Source: Spirosoma sp. SC4-14
Lineage (GTDB): Bacteria > Bacteroidota > Bacteroidia > Cytophagales > Spirosomataceae
Direction of reading: 5' to 3'
DNA: 64,000 bases
Assembly (NCBI RefSeq): GCF_037201965.1
Contig: NZ_CP147518.1
Location: forward strand, 247,001 to 311,000
The notes under the pieces are model-generated. The model did no database searches. It was not told the origin of the DNA and was given only the letters and a program-made list of their open reading frames with translations. The translations under genes were made by a program, and so were the position numbers. This document shows, piece after piece, positions 1 through 8,564 of this stretch. Position 1 is the first letter of the stretch, and the number at the start of each line of letters is the position of its first letter.

Positions 1-1899
1 GGTGCTCAGCAAATTGCGACACCAACGCTGGTTTCAACCTTAACGATCTGTATTGTTTTTACATCCGTACTGTTTCTCGAAGGGCCTGCCCGATTCCTGT
101 TCGGACCATTGGCCGAAGCCGTTGTTTTTGCCATGCTGGCATCGTATGTGCTCTCACGTACGCTGGTGCCAACCCTGGCCGATCTGATGCTGCGGGGGGA
201 GTTGCACGGGGCAGAAAGCGAAGGGCAAGGGGCTAGGAAAACATCCTTTTTCGGGCAGTTTTATAATGCCTTCAATGCGGGTTTCGACCGCTTTCAGGTT
301 CGCTATATGAATGCGCTGGAGTGGGTATTGGCCCATCGTCGGGTCGTACTGGCCTTGTTTGTGGGAGTCATTGCTTTTACGGCGGTATTGTTGCCCTTTG
401 TTGGTCGTGATTTTTTCCCCCGAGTCGATGCGGGGCAGATTAAACTGCACCTTCGGGCACCTGCCGGAACGCGCCTTGAAGAGTCGGAACGGTTAGCAGC
501 ACAAACTGCCGAAATTGTTCGGGAAATTATTCCAGAGCATGAGGTGGGCTCAATTATCAGTAATATCGGCCTAACGCCCGAACGCTATAACTTCATTTTT
601 ACCGATAATTCATCGGCTGGCGCGCTGGATGCCGAATTGCTGATTTCGCTGAGCGAAGAACGCTCACACCCGACGGATGATTATGTGCGGGAGATACGCT
701 CGCGGTTGCGCGAAGAAATGCCCGATATGACCTACTTTTTCCTGCCTGCCGATATTGTTAGTCAGATTCTGAACTTTGGACTTACCTCCGCAATTGATAT
801 ACAGATTTCGGGTTTTGACCGGGCCAACAACCTCAACGTGGCTCGCCAACTACGGGAAAGAATCGCTCAGATTCCGGGTGCCGTCGATGTGCACCTGCAT
901 CAGGTGCTCGATGCTCCCGAACTATTCCTCGACATTGACCGTGAACGGGCCGGACAGTTCGGTCTGACCGAGCAGCGGGTGGCCTCAAATCTGAATATTT
1001 CGCTGAGCGGAACTGGCCAAACCCGTCCAAACTTCTGGCCCGATCCGAACACGGGGTTTCCGTATCTGGTTGCCGTTCAGACTCCGCCTTATAAGCTCGA
1101 TTCGTATGAAAAATTGTTGAGTACGCCCATTGTGCCGGGGCAGGTGACTCCTCAGTTGCTCAGCAATGTAACAACGGTGAAACGCACCTTTGCCCCCGTC
1201 ATTATCAACCGGGTGAATACACAGCCGACCTACGATGTCTATGCGTCCGTCGAAAAAACAGATCTTGGCTCGGTAGCAAAAGAGCTGGAGAAACTTACTG
1301 CGGAGTACAAAACGCAACTTAAGCCCGGTAATGTGATTTCGATTCGTGGGCAGGTGGAGAGTATGGAAAGTGCCTTCAACCGGCTCGGACTGGGTATTGT
1401 GTTTGCGGCTTTGTTTGTGTACTTGCTCATGGTGGTCAACTTTCAGTCGTTCCGCTATCCGTTTATCATCATTACAGCGCTGCCGGGGGCTTTGTGCGGT
1501 ATGGTCTGGATGCTGTTTCTGACCGGAACTACCTTTAGTATTCCATCGCTGATGGGAGCTATTATGAGCGTCGGTGTAGCTACGGCCAATAGTATTCTGC
1601 TTGTTAGCTTTGCAAAAGATCATTTGCCTGAGGTTGGCGGAAATGCTTATGCTGCGGCTCTGGAAGCTGGCCGGACCCGTCTACGACCGATTCTGATGAC
1701 GGCTATTGCCATGATTATCGGCATGTTACCAATGTCGTTGGGTTTGGGCGAGGGGGGCGAACAAAATGCTCCGCTCGGTCGGGCAGTTATTGGCGGACTG
1801 ATTCTGGCGACCTTTACGACGCTGTTGTTTGTACCGGTCGTATTCAGTTATCTGGCCCGAAAATCGACAAAACACCAACCTGTAGACGTGCAGTTATGA
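1..1899 (+). CDS. RND efflux transporter permease, C-terminal part (partial)
   Basis: Inner-membrane proton-driven drug/solute exporter of the AcrB/HAE type, lacking its N-terminal part because the frame is already open at base 1. About 632 residues are visible of a family length near 1050. The first visible residues are the end of the first membrane half (LVSRT/LVPTL-type helix), followed by a periplasmic porter domain and the second membrane block, which has the helix motif GVATANSILLVS near 1573-1608. Its stop overlaps the next ATG by 4 bp, so translation is probably coupled. Adaptor and outer-membrane channel genes follow, giving a complete tripartite pump. The substrate cannot be told. 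Confidence 0.93.
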   Translation, partial: GAQQIATPTLVSTLTICIVFTSVLFLEGPARFLFGPLAEAVVFAMLASYVLSRTLVPTLADLMLRGELHGAESEGQGARKTSFFGQFYNAFNAGFDRFQVRYMNALEWVLAHRRVVLALFVGVIAFTAVLLPFVGRDFFPRVDAGQIKLHLRAPAGTRLEESERLAAQTAEIVREIIPEHEVGSIISNIGLTPERYNFIFTDNSSAGALDAELLISLSEERSHPTDDYVREIRSRLREEMPDMTYFFLPADIVSQILNFGLTSAIDIQISGFDRANNLNVARQLRERIAQIPGAVDVHLHQVLDAPELFLDIDRERAGQFGLTEQRVASNLNISLSGTGQTRPNFWPDPNTGFPYLVAVQTPPYKLDSYEKLLSTPIVPGQVTPQLLSNVTTVKRTFAPVIINRVNTQPTYDVYASVEKTDLGSVAKELEKLTAEYKTQLKPGNVISIRGQVESMESAFNRLGLGIVFAALFVYLLMVVNFQSFRYPFIIITALPGALCGMVWMLFLTGTTFSIPSLMGAIMSVGVATANSILLVSFAKDHLPEVGGNAYAAALEAGRTRLRPILMTAIAMIIGMLPMSLGLGEGGEQNAPLGRAVIGGLILATFTTLLFVPVVFSYLARKSTKHQPVDVQL

Positions 1900-2195
1900 G
1901 CCTGATTTATCACGTTGTTCCGGCAAAAGACTGGGCCAGGTTTGAAACGGCACCGATGTATGAAGCCAACAGTCTTCAGAACGAAGGCTTTATCCACTTA
2001 TCGACTGAAAGCCAGGTTGCAGGCGTGTTGGAGCGATACTATCAGAATGCCACTGATTTATTGCTTCTGCACGTTGACCCGGCCCGACTGACGAGCGAGT
2101 TGAGGTATGAAGTTGCAACAAACAATGAGCTATTTCCCCATTTATATGGACCCTTGAATAAAGACGCCATTGTTCGTATCGAGTCAATAAACTAA
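1896..2195 (+). CDS. DUF952 family protein
   Basis: Small 99-residue cytosolic protein. It starts YHVVPAKDW and contains EGFIHLSTESQV and a C-terminal HLYGPLN segment, the pattern of DUF952 proteins, which resemble glutathione S-transferase-like or ADP-ribosyltransferase-like folds in some databases and have no settled function. It lies inside the RND efflux operon, overlapping the permease stop by 4 bp and ending 20 bp before the adaptor gene. Nothing in the sequence explains a role in efflux. It may be a passenger gene or a detoxifying enzyme co-expressed with the pump. Confidence 0.85.
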   Translation: MSLIYHVVPAKDWARFETAPMYEANSLQNEGFIHLSTESQVAGVLERYYQNATDLLLLHVDPARLTSELRYEVATNNELFPHLYGPLNKDAIVRIESIN

Positions 2196-2215
2196 TTATC
2201 TATTAATCAACCTGT

Positions 2216-3316
2216 ATGAAAGCGTTTCGAGTCATCATCCCTGTGTTGCTGCTGATCGCCTTGTTCGTGTTTGCTGGCGTTTTACCGCGCCTGAAAAACA
2301 ATCAGGAACTACAAGCTGCGGCACGCGAAGAAAGCAGCCGGGAACCTATCGTGAATGTGGTTCCGCTGAAACACTCTGCCGACACAACCGGCCTGACCTT
2401 GCCCGGTCAGATTCAGCCGTATCGGCAAACTCCGTTATATGCCCGTACGCAGGGTTTTTTGCGTCGGTGGTATGTCGACATTGGCGCTCAGGTAAAAGAA
2501 GGGCAGGTGCTGGCTACAATCGACGCCCCCGAACTCGATCAGGAAATTGCCCGTGCCAAAGCCGATCAGCAACTGGCGCAAACCAATCTGGAGCGTTTGC
2601 AGAGCGTTCAGCTTCCGGGGGCGGTTGCCAAACAGGATATCGATACCCGCCAGTCGGCAGTGGCGGTGGCTCGGGCAGCGTTGGGGCGCCTGCAGGCATT
2701 GAAAGATTTGCAGCAGATTCGGGCACCCTTCAGCGGAATCATTACCAGCCGTACTGCCGAGAATGGCACACTGGTGTCGCCCGGCTCTGGCCAGCCACTC
2801 TTCACAATTTCCGAAATAGGAATGCTCCGTGTTTTTGTGGATGTTCCTCAGACCTATTTTCGCTATATCAAAGTCGGATTGCCCGCTACCATTGTTGTTC
2901 CCGAGCTAAAAAATCGGACCTTTACGGGAAAAGTTGTACGAACATCGGGAACGCTACGCAGCGATTCGCGGACCTTACTGACCGAAGTCGCTATTCCGAA
3001 TCCTAAAGGTGAATTACCATCAGGATTATATAGCCAGGTTAAATTTAATATGGTAGCGGCCAGTGCGCCGGTGCTGATTCCTGCCAACGCATTACAAATG
3101 ACTTCTGAAGGACCACGCGTTGTGGTTGTCGAAGCCGATCAACGGGTTCGGTTTGTTCCGATTACGCTTGGTCGTGATTATGGAACAACGATAGAAGCCT
3201 CCACGGGCTTAACCGGTCTGGAGCATGTTGTAACTAACCCTAATGATCGTTTACGCGATGGACAGAAAGTCCGTTTCCGAAAGCCTGTTATTGAAAAAAC
3301 CGTTGCCCAGCGATGA
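2216..3316 (+). CDS. RND efflux periplasmic adaptor (membrane fusion protein)
   Basis: Links the inner-membrane permease to the outer-membrane channel. The 366-residue product has one N-terminal hydrophobic anchor (about residues 5-24, no lipobox cysteine), a lipoyl/barrel-sandwich half near residues 78-105 (GFLRRWYVDIGAQVKEGQVL), a helical hairpin rich in Ala/Gln/Leu (110-160), the second lipoyl half (IRAPFSGII) and beta-barrel and membrane-proximal domains. It lies 20 bp after the DUF952 gene and overlaps the channel gene by 4 bp (ATGA). The sequence fits the HlyD/AcrA family at normal length. Confidence 0.92.
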   Translation: MKAFRVIIPVLLLIALFVFAGVLPRLKNNQELQAAAREESSREPIVNVVPLKHSADTTGLTLPGQIQPYRQTPLYARTQGFLRRWYVDIGAQVKEGQVLATIDAPELDQEIARAKADQQLAQTNLERLQSVQLPGAVAKQDIDTRQSAVAVARAALGRLQALKDLQQIRAPFSGIITSRTAENGTLVSPGSGQPLFTISEIGMLRVFVDVPQTYFRYIKVGLPATIVVPELKNRTFTGKVVRTSGTLRSDSRTLLTEVAIPNPKGELPSGLYSQVKFNMVAASAPVLIPANALQMTSEGPRVVVVEADQRVRFVPITLGRDYGTTIEASTGLTGLEHVVTNPNDRLRDGQKVRFRKPVIEKTVAQR

Positions 3317-4812
3317 ATAAATGTATAGTCTATAGTTTCCTGTTACTAATTTCCTGTAGTGTATCAAAGGCCCAGACAACACCGCTCAATGCGCCGGGAG
3401 GATCGGTAACCGTACAGCCGGGCGCATTGCCTGGTGGTGCTACCGGAACGGTTCAGGCACAACCACCGTCTGCCAGCGGTGCCACAGCTCCTGTTTCGAC
3501 ATTGAATGCATTGCCAACCCCTAATGGTCAGACACCTGCACTGACTATTAGCGGTTTTCGGCGTTTTAATGACCCCATGCTCGAATCGCTGATTCAACTG
3601 GGGTTAGCGAATAGCCCTAATCTGAAAGCAGCACTTAGCCGACTGGAAGAATCCCGAATTCGGGTAAAGATAGCGCAATCATACCTGTCGCCGTCGCTAC
3701 GGAGCTCGTTGCTCGTAACGTCGCAAAGTCTTTCAGAACATCGTCCATTGGCAGTAGCAACGGCTGTGCCGGATCGGATTCCTCGCTTTCAGTTGAATAC
3801 GCTGCAACTGCTGCCAATTGATGCCAGCTACGAACTGGATCTGTTCAAACGGATTCGGAATGGCATTGCCGTTGCCGATTTGCAGGCCCAGGCCAACGAA
3901 GCCGATTATCAATCGTTTCGGCTCACACTGGCTTCCGACATTGCCCGTACGTACATGCTCATCCGGGGAAATGATGCCGAACAGACTGTTTTTCGTCGGA
4001 ACATTCAATCGCGCGATACGACACTGTCGATTATTCGTGAGCGTTTCCGGGTTGGACTGATCAACCAGATTGATGTGCAGCGGGCCGAAACCGACTATGC
4101 TGGTTTACAGGTAACGCTTAAAGGGCTGGAGCGGGCTCGCACCGAACTGGTCAATGCCCTGGCCCAACTGTGCGCGCAGGACCCAGCTCAATTTTCGGTA
4201 CCAATGGGCGCGTTGCCAGCCGATGTGCCGTCCTATCCATATGCAACAGTTGCAGTTGAACAGCTCCAGCGTCGACCCGACCTGCTTCAGTATGTTCGCC
4301 AGAATCAGGTTGCGGCAGCGCAGGTTACCCTTCAGCAGTCGAGTACATTGCCACGAGTCAATCTGGTTGGGTCGGGTGGAATATTGTCGGGCCGGTTGGG
4401 CCCCTGGTTTACACCCAGTAGTGCTACGTATATTGTAGGGCTGAACGCATCGGTGCCGCTATATGAAGGCCATCGGGCAAAGCAGACGATTGCACTTTCC
4501 AAACAACTGGCGCAGACCAGCCAGCAAACCTACCAGCAGGCTTTACAACTGGCACAACGGGATGCCGAAACCGCACTGGATAATTTAACACTGCTCCGGC
4601 AGCAAATAGACCTTCAGGGACAAACACTGTCGCTGGCACGCCGAACCGAGCAGTATAACCGTGAACTCTACGTGCGCGGGCTGGCTACCTATCTGGAAGT
4701 TCTTGATGCTCAGCGAACTATTCTGGCTACCGAACAGCAGCTGGTACAGCTCCGTAGTCAGGAAACGCAGTATGCTGTAGCGTTACTAAGAGCCGTAGGT
4801 GGCGACTGGTAG
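3313..4812 (+). CDS. TolC-like outer membrane efflux channel
   Basis: Outer-membrane duct of the tripartite pump; 499 residues. The N-terminus is a signal peptide with a lipobox-like LISC ending at residue 15, so it may be a lipoprotein like OprM. Residues about 24-77 form an unusual Pro/Gly/Thr/Ala-rich linker before the OEP repeat domain. Two OEP repeats follow, with the usual helical patterns (for example RFRVGLINQIDVQRAETDY and the C-terminal YVRGLATYLEVLDAQRT). It is the last gene of the operon and is followed by a 12-bp stem terminator at 4837-4887. Confidence 0.92.
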   Translation: MNKCIVYSFLLLISCSVSKAQTTPLNAPGGSVTVQPGALPGGATGTVQAQPPSASGATAPVSTLNALPTPNGQTPALTISGFRRFNDPMLESLIQLGLANSPNLKAALSRLEESRIRVKIAQSYLSPSLRSSLLVTSQSLSEHRPLAVATAVPDRIPRFQLNTLQLLPIDASYELDLFKRIRNGIAVADLQAQANEADYQSFRLTLASDIARTYMLIRGNDAEQTVFRRNIQSRDTTLSIIRERFRVGLINQIDVQRAETDYAGLQVTLKGLERARTELVNALAQLCAQDPAQFSVPMGALPADVPSYPYATVAVEQLQRRPDLLQYVRQNQVAAAQVTLQQSSTLPRVNLVGSGGILSGRLGPWFTPSSATYIVGLNASVPLYEGHRAKQTIALSKQLAQTSQQTYQQALQLAQRDAETALDNLTLLRQQIDLQGQTLSLARRTEQYNRELYVRGLATYLEVLDAQRTILATEQQLVQLRSQETQYAVALLRAVGGDW

Positions 4813-4836
4813 TTGAGTTAACCAATTGTTAAGTAA

Positions 4837-4887
4837 CAAAAATAATCGGACGAATAGCGAAAACCGTTAGTTGTTCGATTATTTTTG
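4837..4887 (+). terminator. Terminator of the RND efflux operon
   Basis: Perfect 12-bp arms at 4837-4848 and 4876-4887 (CAAAAATAATCG and its complement), 25 bp downstream of the channel stop. The A-rich left arm and T-rich right arm could terminate transcription in either direction. Confidence 0.7.
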
Positions 4888-4999
4888 CTGGAAGGTGGGT
4901 GAATCACTCCCTAAGAATTCAAAACTATTCTAATGTTTTTCGGTAAGATAATAGCAACTTTGATCTAACAATTCTTATTTTATAATACAATCAGTATCA

Positions 5000-6070
5000 A
5001 TGAATCATACGTATGTTATCATTATGGCGGGGGGCGTTGGAACACGGTTTTGGCCCTTTAGCCGGACTAGTTATCCGAAGCAATTTCATGATGTGTTAGG
5101 CACGGGCCGAACACTACTTCAACAAACCGCCGACCGTTTCGATGGGGTTTGCCCTCCCGAAAATATATTTATCGTTACCAGTGCGCTTTATAAAGACCTT
5201 TGCCAAAAACAGTTGCCCCAACTGACCGACGAACAGGTATTATGTGAGCCGGTTGCCCGCAATACGGCTCCCTGCATTGCATATGCGTGCTACAAAATAG
5301 CAAAACAAGACCCGGAAGCAAACATCGTTGTTGCTCCTGCCGACCATATTATTCTGAAAGAAGAGGAGTTTCAGCGGACAATCCGTACGGCTCTCGATGC
5401 GACAAAAGACCAGGATATTCTGGTTACACTGGGTATTCAGCCGAGCCGCCCTGATACGGGCTATGGTTATATTCAATACATTCCCGAATCAGGTGAAAAG
5501 ATCAGGAAAGTAAAAACCTTTACCGAAAAACCGCATCTCGAATTAGCCCAACAGTTTGTCGATAGTGGCGAATTTGTCTGGAATGCTGGTATTTTCGTCT
5601 GGAATGTTCAGTCGATCATAAAAGCATTCGAAACCCATTTGCCTGAGGTTGCTGAAATTTTTGAAGAAGGAAAAGCAGCCTATTATACTGAAAACGAAGC
5701 CACGTTTATCGACAAAGCCTATTCGCTGACGAAGAGCATTTCGATTGACAACGGCGTGATGGAAAAAGCCCAGAACGTTTACGTAGTGCTGAGCGATTTT
5801 GGCTGGTCGGACCTGGGAACCTGGAAGTCGCTATACGAAGTATCGGATAAGAACGACGACCTGAACGTAGTAGACGGTCATGTGTTGCTATATGATACGA
5901 AGAACTGTATCATCAAAACCCCAAAAGACCGACTCGTAGCCATTAATGGGCTGGATGGATTTATTGTTGCCGAATACGACAACGTGTTGATGATCTGCCG
6001 TAAAGAAGACGAACAGAAAGTGAAAGCATTTGTGGCCGACGCCAAAGAAAAAGGCGCACACTTTGTTTAG
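5000..6070 (+). CDS. manC: Mannose-1-phosphate guanylyltransferase
   Basis: Makes GDP-mannose from GTP and mannose-1-phosphate, a precursor of glycans and GDP-fucose-type sugars. The 356-residue protein has the nucleotidyltransferase signature MAGGVGTRFWPFSR at residues 9-22, followed by SYPKQF, and the sugar-binding FTEKP near residue 173. It lacks the C-terminal phosphomannose isomerase domain, so it is the single-function form common in Bacteroidota. It is monocistronic: about 190 bp from the efflux operon, and followed by an inverted repeat at 6073-6138. Confidence 0.93.
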   Translation: MNHTYVIIMAGGVGTRFWPFSRTSYPKQFHDVLGTGRTLLQQTADRFDGVCPPENIFIVTSALYKDLCQKQLPQLTDEQVLCEPVARNTAPCIAYACYKIAKQDPEANIVVAPADHIILKEEEFQRTIRTALDATKDQDILVTLGIQPSRPDTGYGYIQYIPESGEKIRKVKTFTEKPHLELAQQFVDSGEFVWNAGIFVWNVQSIIKAFETHLPEVAEIFEEGKAAYYTENEATFIDKAYSLTKSISIDNGVMEKAQNVYVVLSDFGWSDLGTWKSLYEVSDKNDDLNVVDGHVLLYDTKNCIIKTPKDRLVAINGLDGFIVAEYDNVLMICRKEDEQKVKAFVADAKEKGAHFV

Positions 6071-6072
6071 CT

Positions 6073-6138
6073 GTTAGACGTTAGCTATTGGACGTTGGAC
6101 TTAACGAAGAAGCCAACGTCTAATCACTAACGTCCAAC
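6073..6138. repeat. Long intergenic inverted repeat built of short words
   Basis: Arms 6073-6098 and 6113-6138 pair at 22 of 26 positions around a 14-base loop. The arms are built of repeats of GTTRGACGTTRG-like words. It fills the gap between manC and the next gene and has no T-run. It belongs to the set discussed for 14167-14235 and 62750-62813. Confidence 0.75.
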
Positions 6139-6148
6139 CACTGAATTT

Positions 6149-6685
6149 GTGAAAAAATATATACTATCCATTATTAGCTGTTTCGTACTGATTGGTTTCC
6201 TGGCCGATTGCCAGGATGCTTACAAGGATTTCTCGCCGGGTGCGGGCGATCCTCGTATTGTAGGTACCTGGCAGTTGATTGAACGGCGATATCCTGCCGA
6301 TTCTATGCTCTATACCCTAAATATTAATTACAGTACCGTTATTGTTGGGCAGCGTGAGGTAAAAGTAATTCGAGACACAACTATATCGTCGCGCGATACA
6401 TCGTTTTATGCAACGCGTGTTTATGCGCCTACCATTCCGCAGACATTATCGTTTGAAGCCGATGGCAAACTAACCGCCACGGGCGATCAAATGACCTATT
6501 ATAATCCCATCAAATACTACAAAGTCGATTCCACTTATCAGGACGGGTTAGGAGTGAATCTTTACATCAGCACAAACCGGGCCAACCAGTACTTCCGGCA
6601 GGGCGTGGCTTTTGGGCGGGACACATTGTTGCTTCAGCCCAGATGTGAAGATAACTGCTACCTGAAACTTGTCCGGGTTCGCTAA
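6149..6685 (+). CDS. Putative lipoprotein, lipocalin-like
   Basis: A 178-residue exported protein beginning at GTG. The N-terminus is a lipoprotein signal (KKYILSIISCFVLIGFLADC) with the lipobox cysteine at residue 21. The mature part contains GTWQLIERRYPADS and a later block of beta strands, similar in style to the lipocalin-like lipoproteins of Cytophagales. No catalytic motif is visible. The GTG start is preferred because the next in-frame start would remove the signal peptide. Function unknown. Confidence 0.75.
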   Translation: MKKYILSIISCFVLIGFLADCQDAYKDFSPGAGDPRIVGTWQLIERRYPADSMLYTLNINYSTVIVGQREVKVIRDTTISSRDTSFYATRVYAPTIPQTLSFEADGKLTATGDQMTYYNPIKYYKVDSTYQDGLGVNLYISTNRANQYFRQGVAFGRDTLLLQPRCEDNCYLKLVRVR

Positions 6686-6706
6686 AATTGCTGGTGCAAG
6701 TTTTTT

Positions 6707-6761
6707 TCGATAGGATGAGTTTTAACAATAGCTGGCTCATGAATCCTGAAAATCCTGTCGA
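6707..6761. terminator. Possible terminator hairpin after the lipoprotein gene
   Basis: Arms 6707-6716 (TCGATAGGAT) and 6752-6761 (ATCCTGTCGA) pair with one mismatch. Inside them GATGAG and CTCAT can extend the stem. A T7 tract precedes the left arm, so it would also read as a terminator on the minus strand. Confidence 0.4.
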
Positions 6762-6811
6762 AAATAAGGCCCATTTTCTGCTATATTAGCCAATTGTAAA
6801 TCAATAACAAG

Positions 6812-7732
6812 ATGGCATTTTCTACGTATCGGGTCGCTGGCCTGACCATTCTCATTTTGTGTTTATCCGTAATGTGCCTGTCTGGGTTTTGTCAGTCGGG
6901 CACTAGCACTAAGCTCGAACAACTCCGGCAGCAGGTCAATCAGGAACTGGCCAAACAGCAGGGAACCTTTGCCGTTGCGTTTAAAGATCTTGAAACAGGT
7001 CAGGAATTGTTGATTCGGGAGCACGAGGTATTTCATGCGGCCAGTACCATGAAAACACCCGTTATGATTGAAGTGTATAAACAGGCAGCTCAAAAGCAGT
7101 TGTCGCTGAGTGATTCGCTTACTATAAAAACAGAATTTAAAAGCATTGTCGACGGCAGTCCCTACACGCTGGATGCAAAAACCGATAGCGATACCAATAT
7201 CTATAAATACATTGGCACCAAACGCACACTGGCCGATCTGGTCTACGATATGATTATTGTGAGTAGCAATCTGGCTACTAATCTGGTTATCGAACGCGTC
7301 GATCCCAAAAAAGTAACCCAAACCATGCGTGATCTGGGCGCGAAGGATATTCAGGTGCGTCGGGGTGTCGAAGATTCAAAAGCGTTTTCGCAAGGGCTGA
7401 ACAATACTACCACGGCCTACGATCTGATGGTAATTTTTGAGAAGATTGCGACCGGGCAAGCCGTTAGTTCCGAGGCCTCCAACGACATGATCCGAATATT
7501 GCTCGATCAGCGATTCAATACCAAAATCCCGGCTAAGCTACCGAAAGATGTGAAAGTGGCTCATAAAACGGGCTCAATCACGGGCGTTCTGCACGACTCC
7601 GGTATTGTTTTCCTACCCGATGGCCGCAAATATGTGCTGGTATTACTATCGAAAGATCTTAAGAACGAACCAGCGGCCGAAAATGCGCTGGCTACCGTTT
7701 CAGCGCTAATTTATAACTACATAAAAGGCTAA
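6812..7732 (+). CDS. Class A beta-lactamase-type serine hydrolase
   Basis: Exported 306-residue protein with the class A penicillin-recognising fold. The signal peptide ends near residue 28. Active-site motifs are visible in order: S78-T-M-K81 (SxxK nucleophile), S151-S-N153 (in place of SDN), an acidic E187 in RRGVEDSKAF at the place of the omega-loop glutamate, and K252-T-G254. The usual Asn170 partner is not evident. It could be a true beta-lactamase or a related serine hydrolase; the S-S-N motif makes the activity uncertain. Its stop codon is 2 bp from the stop of the oppositely oriented metallo-beta-lactamase gene. Confidence 0.88.
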   Translation: MAFSTYRVAGLTILILCLSVMCLSGFCQSGTSTKLEQLRQQVNQELAKQQGTFAVAFKDLETGQELLIREHEVFHAASTMKTPVMIEVYKQAAQKQLSLSDSLTIKTEFKSIVDGSPYTLDAKTDSDTNIYKYIGTKRTLADLVYDMIIVSSNLATNLVIERVDPKKVTQTMRDLGAKDIQVRRGVEDSKAFSQGLNNTTTAYDLMVIFEKIATGQAVSSEASNDMIRILLDQRFNTKIPAKLPKDVKVAHKTGSITGVLHDSGIVFLPDGRKYVLVLLSKDLKNEPAAENALATVSALIYNYIKG

Positions 7733-7734
7733 AA

Positions 7735-8481
7735 TCAACCGCCTTTTCGTTCCAGCAGATTCAGCGTGCGCTGTAGGGCTGGATGCCCGAATGGAATGGC
7801 AATGGATGACTCGGTGGTTTTCCAACCCTGATGGCCCGGAACAATCATTTTGATGGTCGGATAACGTTCGTGAATACGCTGTATGGCCAGGGGCCATTGG
7901 CTGAGGTTTGCGTCGGCAATATTTCCAATGCCAGTAGCTTCTACACTTTTTACGAGGCACCCGCCAAATAAAATCTTTTGTTTCGGCAACCAGACCACAA
8001 TGTTGTCGGGAGCATGACCAGGGCCGGGGAAAAACGTTTCGAATCGCATTCCGCCCACTGTTATCGTAGAGTCGTTAGGCAGAACGGCATCGGGAACCGG
8101 ATTGCCTTCTTCTTTGGCCAGTTTAGCGGTAAGTGGCGTAGCAACAACCTGGGCTCCGTGCTGGCGTAAGATTTCGGTTCCGGCCAGTCGGTCGTCGTGA
8201 AAATGCGTTGCAATGGCAAGCACAACAGGCTTCTTGAGATTTGTGCTTACCCAATCCAGCAACTGAAGTGTCTGCACTGTATCCCACGGCGTATCGATCA
8301 GAACAACGCCTTTTCTGGTTTCAACCAGCAGGCCGTTTGACGGAAACGGTTGCCCTCCCAGGGATTTGTATGACGTATGTACATAAACAGACGGTGCAAT
8401 CCGTTCAATGTTAATCGATGATTGGGCTGCTAGTTGCTGTGTAATACCCAATAATAACAGGACAAGGTTCAGATACTTCAT
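7735..8481 (-). CDS. Subclass B1 metallo-beta-lactamase
   Basis: Secreted zinc enzyme that hydrolyses beta-lactams; 248 residues with a signal peptide cleaved near residue 20 (LAAQS). All B1 ligands are present: H93, H95 and D97 (HFHDD), H156 (GPGHAPDN), C175 (GGCLVKS) and H217 (VPGHQGW). The substrate-binding lysine of B1 enzymes is also in place (K178, three after the cysteine). Length and motif spacing are normal, so it should be active. It is convergent with the class A-type gene and has no other partner in an operon. Confidence 0.93.
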   Translation of the reverse strand: MKYLNLVLLLLGITQQLAAQSSINIERIAPSVYVHTSYKSLGGQPFPSNGLLVETRKGVVLIDTPWDTVQTLQLLDWVSTNLKKPVVLAIATHFHDDRLAGTEILRQHGAQVVATPLTAKLAKEEGNPVPDAVLPNDSTITVGGMRFETFFPGPGHAPDNIVVWLPKQKILFGGCLVKSVEATGIGNIADANLSQWPLAIQRIHERYPTIKMIVPGHQGWKTTESSIAIPFGHPALQRTLNLLERKGG

Positions 8482-8564
8482 GGCAAAAGTTTAGTTCGTT
8501 TCCTGAATAAAGATAGCGCTTGTCCGCGATGCAATCGCGAACGAGCCTGAGCTGCATAGAACGA

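Noticed and set aside
985..1623. 212-codon minus-strand frame opposite the RND permease
   Set aside because: Antisense shadow of a strongly conserved gene with no protein-like features of its own.
109..1899. An RND permease start at the TTG of 109
   Set aside because: The frame is open from base 1 and codes for family sequence upstream of 109, so the gene is cut by the window edge.
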